From Acanthamoeba castellanii str. Neff (lineage: Eukaryota; Discosea; Longamoebia; Acanthamoebidae): a stretch of 17,075 bases of DNA. The notes under the pieces are model-generated. The model was not told the DNA's origin, did no database searches, and worked only from the letters and a program-made list of their open reading frames with translations. Position 1 is the first letter of the stretch; each line of letters starts with the position of its first letter. A program made the position numbers and the translations under genes. This document shows positions 1-10,300 of this stretch, piece by piece. The stretch spans positions 29,433 through 46,507 of the forward strand of contig NW_004457326.1 of assembly GCF_000313135.1 (NCBI RefSeq), in the 5' to 3' direction.

Positions 1-1
1 G

Positions 2-1055
<1,054 letters not shown>

Positions 1056-1085
<30 letters not shown>

Positions 1086-1142
1086 AAGGAGAAACATCGG
1101 GCGGGAAAGAAACCCTCCATTGTCCACCGCAAGTGCTTCTAA
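1056..1142 (+). repeat. Duplicated actin C-terminal codons in the 3' flank
   Basis: Actin ends at 1056-1085 with codons for PSIVHRKCF followed by TGA. At 1113-1142 a second run of nine codons encodes the same PSIVHRKCF, followed by TAA. The copies differ only at third positions (TCG/TCC, GTT/GTC, CAT/CAC, TTT/TTC) and in the stop. The second copy is in the same frame as the first, separated by nine sense codons after the TGA (KEKHRAGKK). The downstream copy has the C-ending codons typical of the rest of the gene. It could be a relic of a partial duplication or gene conversion between actin paralogues. Confidence 0.93.
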
Positions 1143-1371
1143 GCGGTGAACTTCTCCCCGTACATTACACGAGTGGTGTAACCATGCTCGCTCTCTGAAG
1201 AGCTCAGTCCTGTACCTGATTGTCTCTCAATACAAAGCATGACCTCACACACAACACTTCTCGTCCATAGCCAACATTCCTCAAAATCCGCTTGCGCTAC
1301 GCACAAGGCACTGGGCTGGAACAAAGAATTGTAAGAATGTTAAGTGTATTTTGGAAGAGGGAAGAGTGGGC
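1086..1371. other. Convergent intergenic region between actin and the giant repeat gene
   Basis: This 286-bp stretch must hold the 3' ends of both flanking transcripts. Apart from the duplicated actin tail at 1113-1142, I see no convincing open frame, RNA gene or canonical AATAAA signal on either strand. Base composition falls toward AT from about 1200 on, which fits untranslated or spacer DNA. Confidence 0.6.
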
Positions 1372-4300
1372 TTAGTGAAGCTTGTTCATGAGCTCGCGGT
1401 GGCGGCGCTCCTTCTCGTACTCCTTCTCGCGGCGGCGACGCTCCTTCTCCCACTGCTTCTGGCGCTCGCGCTCCTCCTCGATGCGGGCCTGCTCCTTGCG
1501 GCGGGCGATGGCGGGGGTGAGCTCCCACTCGACCACCTCGCCCAGGTCTGCCACGGCCTTGGCCACCAGGGCCTGGTTGAACTGCACCAGCAGGGCGCCG
1601 TCGGCCACGCGGACCTGGTACATTTGGGTCTGGTAGCGGTGGCCCTCGAAGGCCGGCGTTGAGTCCGCGGTGTCGATCACCAGCCGCACCACCTTGGCGC
1701 GCTCCACCAGCTGCGCGCGCGCGTCGGGGCTGTTGGTGCAGAGCCACGCCACGCCGCCCTTGCCGGTCACGATCTTGCACGGCAGGTCGTAGAGCACGGT
1801 GAGGTAGTCCACCAGCTGGTTGAACGCGCCCAGGGACTCGACGTGCTTGGACTTGAGCACCTCGGTGAGGTCCATCTCCACGCTCAGGGGCGCCGTGGCG
1901 GCCGCCGTGAGCTCCTCGCTGCTCTTCTTGAGGTTGGGCGGGCCGTGCCTCTCCAGGAAGTGAGCGATGATGACCGGGCGCAGCTGGAGCGCCTGGCAGA
2001 GCTTCTGACCCCACGAGGCGCCGTCGTGGGCCGAGGCCGACAGGGTCACGTTCAGCACCAGCGTGGTGCCCTCCACGGTGGGACGGCCAGCGACGGTGCC
2101 GTCGTTGTCGCCGCAGCCGGCCTCAAGGTCGACCTTGACCACGACGGCGTCCACCTTCTGCGCGATGGTCTCGCGCACGAGGGAGAGCTCGCACAGCTGG
2201 GGGAGGCCCTGCGCTCCGAAGAAGATCGACTCGAGCAAGCCGTTGCAGTAGGCCAGCACGTACTGCCTCTTGTGCAGAGGCCTCCATTGCTACATCACCA
2301 CAACACGCCAACGTCAGTTATGCCCGTGTGTGCGGTGGCGCGTGTGTCGTGTGTCATGACCAACGTACCTGGAAGGTGGGGTTGGTGGTGAAGTCCCAGT
2401 TGGGGGTGAACGGGAGGGCCTTGCCGACGGTGGAGGCGATGCGCTCGGCGACCTTGGCCTTGTAGGACTCGAGCGCGTCGTACTGGGCGATGGGCACCAG
2501 CGCGTCGAACGCCTCCTCGCCGCGGACCTGCCAGTGGCCCGCGAACAGGCCCTTGGCCACAACGCTGCGCAGGTCGAGCTCGACGTGCAGCTCGCCCTCC
2601 TTGTTGAGCACGTTGTCGACACTGCCCTCGGGCGCCACGTGGAAGTAGACCCGCTTGAGCTTGGCCGAGTAGCAGGCCTTGCCCACCGGGTGGTGGTTGG
2701 TGACCAGCACGCCCTGGGCCACGACGCACTCGGGGAAGCAGGCGTGGAGGCACTCGACGACGTAGGACTTCATCTCGGGCAGGAGGGCCTCGAACTGCGG
2801 CGTGTCGACCAGGCTCCAGTCGGCCTCGATCGGCACCGGGCGGCCGAGACCGTCGGCCAGCGCGGCCACCACCGCGTTGTAGCGCTCGTCGGCCAGGGCC
2901 TTGTGCACCTGCACGATGACCCGGAGCAGGTTCTCGACCCGCTCGCGGCGCGCGAGAATCTTGCCCAGCTGGGTGGACGACGTGTAGCCGACCGAGACGC
3001 CCATGACGCTGCCGTTCATCGACAGGACGGGCTCGGCGGCGACGTTCTTGGTCTCGAGCACGACCAGCACCGAGTCGATGGCGGCGGTGATGGCCTTGAA
3101 GCCGATCTCGTGGGTGAGCGAGGTGCGGAGGCCGGCGGTGGCGTTGGCGGCCACGGCGTAGACGTTGCGCATGTAGCCGACCACGGTGTCGTGGCCCAGC
3201 CCGACGAACTCGGGCAGCGCGACGAAGGCCTCCCAGTTGATGCCCACCGCGATGGGCTTCTTGGCCTGCTCGCTCAGCTCCTTGGTCAGCTTCGCGCACG
3301 ACCGGTTGGCAGCCTCGATCTCGATCGGGATCGTGGCCTCGGTGATCCACTCGATCTCGTCCTGCAGCTTCGCGTGGCGACGCGTAGCCTGGTCGTAGCC
3401 CATGGTGATGTTCTGCGCGCGCCAAAAAGTATGATGACGTCAGCAGCCACTTCAACCATCTACAGCCACGTGGAAGGAGTCGCGTACGAGGGTGCGGTCG
3501 TTCAGCTTGAGGGACCAGGCGGCGGGCGTGGGCTCGAGCGTGATCACGACGCGGTCGATCCTCTCGCCGAGAATGCGCTTACCAGCCTCGGTCCACTCGC
3601 TCGTGCTCTTCCAGCTGTTGCGTGGTGTGAGTGAATACATTGTTTTTTTTTTCGACCAAAGCGTGGGGGGGGGTTGGACGTACATCTCGGTGAGGTATTC
3701 GAGCTGGGTGGTGTGGAGGCCACGCAGGACGGTCTCGACGCGCTGGGCGCCGAGAATCTTGAAGGGGTGAGAGCGGAGCGTGGGCGCCCAGTTGATCTCG
3801 GCCTCGACCTTCTTGCCCACGAAGGCGCTGGCCTTCTCCTCGAAGGTGCGCAGCTTGAACTCGGAGACGTACTTCTCGGTGAAGATGGCCATCGCGGCCG
3901 ACCACTTGACGACGAACTCTTGGCGGAAGGTCTCGGTCGAGCCCTTGCCCTCGTTGACCGTGATGAGCACCTCGTTGTTGTCCTGCACGTCGATGTTGTA
4001 CCAGCCCACGCTCGGGAAGTCCTCAAGCTATTCGACATACGCAAGAGCTCCGGTGAGTGATCACTGTGTGTCGTGTGTGTGTCGTGTGTGTATCGTGTGT
4101 GTGTGTGTGTGTGGTACCGGGTCGGAAACGCGGTTCTCCATGTCCCAGGCGAAGGCGATCCTGCGGACGTAGCGCTGGAGGGCCTCGCGGGCCGTGGGGC
4201 TGGCCTCCTTCATGATCTGGCACAGGCCCTTGATGCTGGGATGCGTCGTCGCGTAGGTACCCTGCGGGATGAGGGTGTCCCAGAAGCGCGAGATCTGCTT

Positions 4301-7300
4301 GGCCTTGTCCTTCGGATCCCACGACTGGAACTTCTCGTTCAGGCCGAACGGCGCTGTAGCACAACCGCGACTACACGTGAGCATCACTGTGTGTGTGGTG
4401 GCGTGTGCGTGTGCGTGTGCGTGTGCGGTGGTGCGTGTCGAGGAACGTACCGAATTCGATATCGATGTAGGCGTTGAGGCGCGCCTTGTCGGAGAGTTCC
4501 TTCATGCGTACCGGGGCCTTGGCTTGCGCCTGGCACACGGCGATGTTGTACAGCCTGTCGAGCTTGATGCGCAGGCCGTGCTCGAGCTGGATCTGGCCGT
4601 TCTGGGTCATGTTGAGCGTGACGATCAGGTCGCCATCCCTGTTGCGCTCGGCCTTGTAGTTGTGCCTCTCACGGCCGTCGAGCACCGAGTCGGTCGGGTC
4701 GTACTGGAGCGCGATCCGCTTCGTGTTGGCCTGCACCAGGTTGCGCGCCACCTGGTCGGCGCCGATCAGCTGCGCCAGCGCGCCCACCACCTGGCGCGCG
4801 CAGTTCTGGTAGAGCGTCTTGATGAGCTCGAGCTTGGTGCCGTCGGGCTTCGAGGTGAAGCTCTGGTGGTTGACCCAGTTCTCCCAGTTGAAGCAGATGG
4901 GCACCGTGGCGCCGACCGCGCGGGCCAGCTGCTCCTCGAGCGGCGTGACGAAGGTCTTCATGGGACCCACGTTCAGTCCCGCCGGCGGGTCGAGCGACGC
5001 AGCCAGCGCCTGGAACGACGTCGGCTCTGGCAGCAGGAACGGAATCTGGTGCGCAAATATGTGTGGTGGTTTGGGTGGTCAGTACGGTTGCGCGGGCCTT
5101 AAGGCGGCGGTGGAAGCTGCGTACCTCCTTGGGCGGCTGGTAGGGAGTGAAGGCGCCCTTCTTGGCGGGCTTGTCGGAGGCGGCGGCGTCGTCGGATTCG
5201 GGGGCGGCTTCGATGACGCCGTGCTTGGCCTGGGCGATCTTGACCTGCTGCTCGGCCTCGGCGAGCTTCTGCTTGAGGTGCTCGGCGGTGGTCTGCGCCT
5301 CGGCGTTGGCGCCGAACTGGGCCAGCTTGGCGAGCAGGCGCTTGGCCTTGGCCACCGTGTCGACGCCCTTGCGGTACTCTTCCTCCTGGAGCCACTTGGC
5401 GATGAAGGTCGACAGGGCCGAGGTGGTCTTGCGCGCGTCGTCGAGCGCGGGCTGGAGGTGGTACTTGATGCGCAGCTGCGACAGGCGCTCCTCGGCGGCG
5501 AGCAGGGCCTGGTGGGCGCTGGAGAGCACGCCCTCGGTGGCGCTGTCCTCCTTGAAGGGCTGCAGGGCCTTCACGAGCGCCTGCAGCTCCTGTTGCAGCT
5601 CGAGGCCCTGCTCGAAGTTCTCCTGCGTGGTCCACTTGCTGCTGGCGGCCCGCAGCTGGCTCACGGCGGCCTCGGTCTTCTTCTTGAGCGGCTCGGCCTG
5701 GAACTTGAGGCTGGCCGACTTCATGGCGGCTTGGGCGGCCAGGATCTTCTCGCGGGCCAGGCGCGCGGTGGCCTCGGCCTGGCCGTCGCTGAAGGCCTCC
5801 AGGCGCGGGACGAGCGTGCTGAGCTCGTCCAGTGACTCCACCGCGGCGTTGTAGCACTCCTCCACCCACCATTGCGAGACGAAGCGCTGTGTTGTGTGAA
5901 ACATGGAGCGACTCAGTCAGTGCGACCGCACACGCACGCACGCGAACTCGAAAATGGTGCGAACGGCAGAACGTACGTTGAGCTTGTCGAAGTGCTGCTG
6001 GACCTGCTTCCTCAGCGGCTCGGCCTCGTACTTGGCCTTGGCGAGCGGGAGGTTGGCCTGCGCCTTGGCGATCTTCTCCTTGGTGTTGGCGATGACGGAG
6101 CTCACGTGCGAGTCGGCCGCGTAGGCCTCGAGAGCGGGCACGAGGACCTTGAGCTCCTCGAGCGCCTCCGAGGCGGTGTTGAAGTACTCCTCGTGATGCC
6201 ACGACTTGATGAAGTTCTGTTGTATGTTGGGCGATTGGAGGGTGTGATGCACGAACGCGCGGGTTTAGCGACAGGAATGTGCCAACGAAGAGAAGGAGGA
6301 ATGTAAATGGAACGCGACGTACGTCGAGCTTGGCGGCGACCTGGCCGACCTGCTGCTTGAGGGGCTCGGCCTCGAACTTGAGCTTGGCCTGCGGCACGAC
6401 GCTGTTGGCGGCCTGGATTCGGTCCTTGGCCACCTTGATGGTCGTCGCCACGCTCGAGTCCGACGCGTAGACTTCCAGGGCCGGCAGGAGCGCCTCGAGC
6501 TCGCCGATCGCCTCCATGGCCGTGTTGTAGTACTCCTCGTGCTGCCACGTCTTGATGAAGTTCTGGAATGTAAAGAACGACGAGTGGCGGTGGCAGTGTC
6601 AGCGCCGCAGGAGGAAAGGAATTCAAGAGAGAAGTGGAATGCGGGGAATGCACGAACCGGCAGCTTGTCGGCGGACTTGCCGACCATCTCCTGGAGGGGC
6701 TTGGCCTCGAAGCGGGCCTTGGCCAGCGGGAAGTTGGCCTGGGCCTTCTGCACCTTGTCCTTGGCGGAGTTGATCGTCGACGCCACGTAGCTGTCCGAAG
6801 CGAAGGGCTCCAGCGCGGACATCAGGGCGTTCACCTCGTCGACGGCCTCGATCGCGGTGTTGTAGTACTCCTCGTGCTGCCACGTCTTGATGAAGTTCTG
6901 TGGTGTGTGTGTGTGTGTGTGTTGGTCGACGGGCATGCATGGGGCAGAGGAGTTGGAGAGAGCGTACGTCAAGCTGGCTGGCGGCCTTATCGAGGCCGGC
7001 ACGGAGAGGCTCGGCGGCGTACTTGAGCCGGGCCTGGGGGATGTTGGCCTCGGCCTTCTGGATGCGCTCCTTGGCCACACGGAGCGTGCTCGCCACACTC
7101 GAATCCGAGGCGAACTCCTCGAGCGCGGGCAGGAGCGTCTCCAACTCCTCCATGGCCTCCATGGCGGTGTTGTAGTACTCCTCGTGCTGCCACGTCTTGA
7201 TGAAGTTCTGTTGTTGTGTTTCGTGTCAATCTCAGCGTTTGAGTGGTTGCGGAGAGTGACAGGATAGAATGGTGGGGGAGACGTACGTCGAGCTTGGCGT

Positions 7301-10300
7301 AGAGCTGGTCGACCTTGTTGCGCAGGGGCTCGGCCTCGAAGCGCGCGCGGGCCTGGGGGAAGTTGGCCTTGGCCGCCTGGATCTTGTCGCGCGCAGTCTT
7401 GATCGTGCGCGCCACCTGATCGTCGGAGGCATAGGTCTCCAGAGCGGGCAGGAGCTGCTCCAGCTCATCGATGGTCTCCACCGCCGTGTCGTAGTACTCC
7501 TTGTACTGCCAGCTCTTGATGAAGTTCTGTTGTGGCAGATCGAAATATTAGCGAGCGTGTCGTGCTAAATTTGTTGTGTCGTTTTGTGAAGGGAGACGTA
7601 CGTCGAGCTTGGTGTGGGTGGTGCCCACCCTGTCGCGCAGAGGCTCGGCCTCAAACTTGATCTTGGCCTGCGGGATGTTGGCCTCAGCCTGCGCGATCTT
7701 CTCCCTCGCCGCCTTGATGGTCTCGGCCACGTGCGTGTCAGACGCGAACGTCTCGAGCGCGGGCAGCAGCAGGTTGAGCTCGTCGATCGTCTCCACCGCC
7801 GTGTTGTAGTACTCCTTGTGGTGCCACGACTTGATGAAGTCGTTGAGCCTGCTGTACGCCTGGGTGACCTGGTCCTTGAGGGCGGCAGACTCGAACTTGA
7901 CCTTGGCCTGCGGGATGTTGGCCTCGGCCTGCGCCATCTTGTTCTTGGCGTTCTTGATCACTTCGGCCACGTGTGAGTCCGCCGCGTAGACCTCGAGCGC
8001 GGGCAGGAGCATGCTCAGCTCCTCGAGGGCCTCCATGGCGTCATTGTAGTACTCCTGGTAGTACCAGTCCTTGATGAATTTCTGGTATGTGTCGGTGCAG
8101 AATAAAATGTTAGTTGGGCCAACGCACGCGATGGCTGTCGCTTGGCAAAGTGCCAAACATTGCGAAGCGTTTCGGTGGAGCGTACGTCGAGCCTTCCCTG
8201 GGTCTTGTTGACCTGGTCCTTGAGCGGCTCGGCCTCGAACTTGACCTTGGCCTGCGGGATGTTGGCCTCGGCCTGCGCGATCTTGTTCCTGGCGTTCTTG
8301 ATCACATCGGCCACGTGCGAGTCCGATGCGTAGGCCTCGAGCGCAGGCAGGAGCGAGTTGAGCTCATCAATGGCCTCAACGGCAGTGTTGTAGTACTCCT
8401 GGTAGTACCAGTCCTTGATGAATTTCTGGTAATGTTATGTGTCGGGTGTTGGAGGCAAAAAGACCGGTTAGTCCGACGCGACAAGGAAGTGGGGGTGGGA
8501 GGGAGCGTACATCGAGGAGCTGCTGGGTCTTGTTGACCTGGTCCTTGAGCGGCTCGGCCTCGAACTTGACCTTGGCCTGCGGGATGTTGGCCTCGGCCTG
8601 CGCGATCTTGGTCTTGGTGTACTTGATCACGTCGGCCACGTGCGAGTCCGCCGCGTAGGCCTCGAGCGCAGGCAGGAGCGAGTTGAGCTCCTCGAGGGCC
8701 TCAATGGCGTCGTTGTAGTACTCTTGGTAGTACCAGTCCTTGATGAATTTCTGTCGGTGTTGTTGGTTGGTGTCGTGCGGGTCGTGAGCGAATTGCGCAC
8801 ACTAGCAAACAATCAGGTGTAGTGTGCGGGCGCAAAAGACGTACATCTAGCCTTCCCTGGGTGGCGTTGACCTTGTCCTTGAGGGCAGCCGACTCGAACT
8901 TCATCTTGGCCTGCGGGATGTTGGCCTCGGCCTGCGCCATCTTGTTCTTGGCGTTCTTGATCACATCGGCCACGTGCGAGTCCGATGCGTAGACTTCGAG
9001 CGCGGGCAGGAGCGCGTTGAGCTCCTCGAGGGCCTCCATGGCGTCGTTGTAGTACTCCTGGTAGTACCAGTCCTTGATGAATTTCTGTTATGTCGTCGTT
9101 GCACGGTGTTTGTTAGCATCGAGTGAAAGAAGGCCAGCGGACAAACTGAGAGGAAGAACGTACGTCGAGCCTTCCCTGGGTCTTGCTGACCTGGTCCTTG
9201 AGCGGCTCGGCCTCGAACTTGACCTTGGCCTGAGGAATGTTGGCCTCGGCCTGCGCCATCTTGTTCTTGGCGTTCTTGATCACATCGGCCACGTGCGAGT
9301 CCGCCGCGTAGGCCTCGAGCGCAGGCAGGAGCGAGTTGAGCTCCTCGAGGGCCTCGATAGCGTCGTTATAGTACTCCTTGTAGTACCAGTCCTTGATGAA
9401 TTTCTGTGGTTGGTTGTTGTTGTTGGACGCCATGCATTGTGTGAGTGAGTTGTGAAAGCAAGCAACGAATGACTGCCCAGACGTGCGTGTGAGAGAGGGG
9501 GAACCACGTACGTCGAGCCTTCCCTGGGTGGCGTTGACCTTGTCCTTGAGGGCAGCCGACTCGAACTTCATCTTGGCCTGCGGGATGTTGGCCTCGGCCT
9601 GCGCCATCTTGTTCCTGGCGTTCTTGATCACATCGGACACGTGCGAGTCCGATGCGTAGACCTCGAGCGCGGGCAGGAGCGCCTTGAGCTCCTCGAGGGC
9701 CTCCATGGCGTCGTTGTAGTACTCTTGGTAGTACCAGTCCTTGATGAATTTCTGTTGTGTGTTGTGATGGTGTATGCAACGCGTGAGTCACCGCTTCATT
9801 CGCAATAAAGGGCAGCGAAGGAGAGGTTGAGCGACGTACGTCGAGCCTTCCGTGGGTCTGGGTGACCTGGTCCTTGAGCGGCTCGGCCTCGAACTTGACC
9901 TTGGCCTGCGGCACGTTGGCCTCGGCCTGCGCGATCTTGTTCTTCGCGGTCTGGATGACACCGGCAATGTACGAGTCCGTGTCATAAGCCTGGAGCGCGG
10001 GCAGGAGCGCGTTGAGCTCCTCGATGGCCTCCATGGCGTCGTTGTAGTACTCCTTGTAATACCAGTCCTTGATGAATTTCTGTTGGAATATTTTGTGTCG
10101 GTGGTAATGAGTGATGAGTATTAGCCAGCGCAGCTCACCACATTGCAACGGGAGGAGCAAGAGTGTGACGGGGGCCTGAACGTACATCGAGCCGGTTGTG
10201 GGTGGCGACCACCTTGTCGCGGAGCGGCTCGCCCTCGAAGCGGGCGCGAGCCTTGGGCATGACCGCCTCGGCCTCGGCGATGGACTTGGTCGCGTTGCGG

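Noticed and set aside
1086..1142. Alternative last exon joining actin to the second PSIVHRKCF copy by splicing
   Set aside because: The only nearby donor (GTCCCT at about 1055) combined with AG sites before 1113 does not keep the frame, so a spliced alternative end is not supported.
2295..3455. A 386-codon minus-strand frame rich in Arg and Gly
   Set aside because: It overlaps the 1,044-bp exon 2369-3412 in another frame, and its composition is typical of a GC-rich shadow.
3464..3469. Alternative donor CAC|GTGGCT for the intron 3413-3463
   Set aside because: It also keeps phase 0 and would remove two residues. I preferred GCT|GTAGAT as the closer donor match, but the choice is not settled by sequence alone.
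2534..3634. A 366-codon plus-strand frame rich in Leu, Val, Asp and His
   Set aside because: It is antisense to the same exon, its composition follows from the complement of the coding strand, and no motif or family resemblance is visible.
5099..6517. A 472-codon minus-strand frame rich in Arg, Gly and Ala
   Set aside because: It is a shifted frame over the exons for R18-R22 and their introns. The correct frame in the same exons gives the repeat protein.
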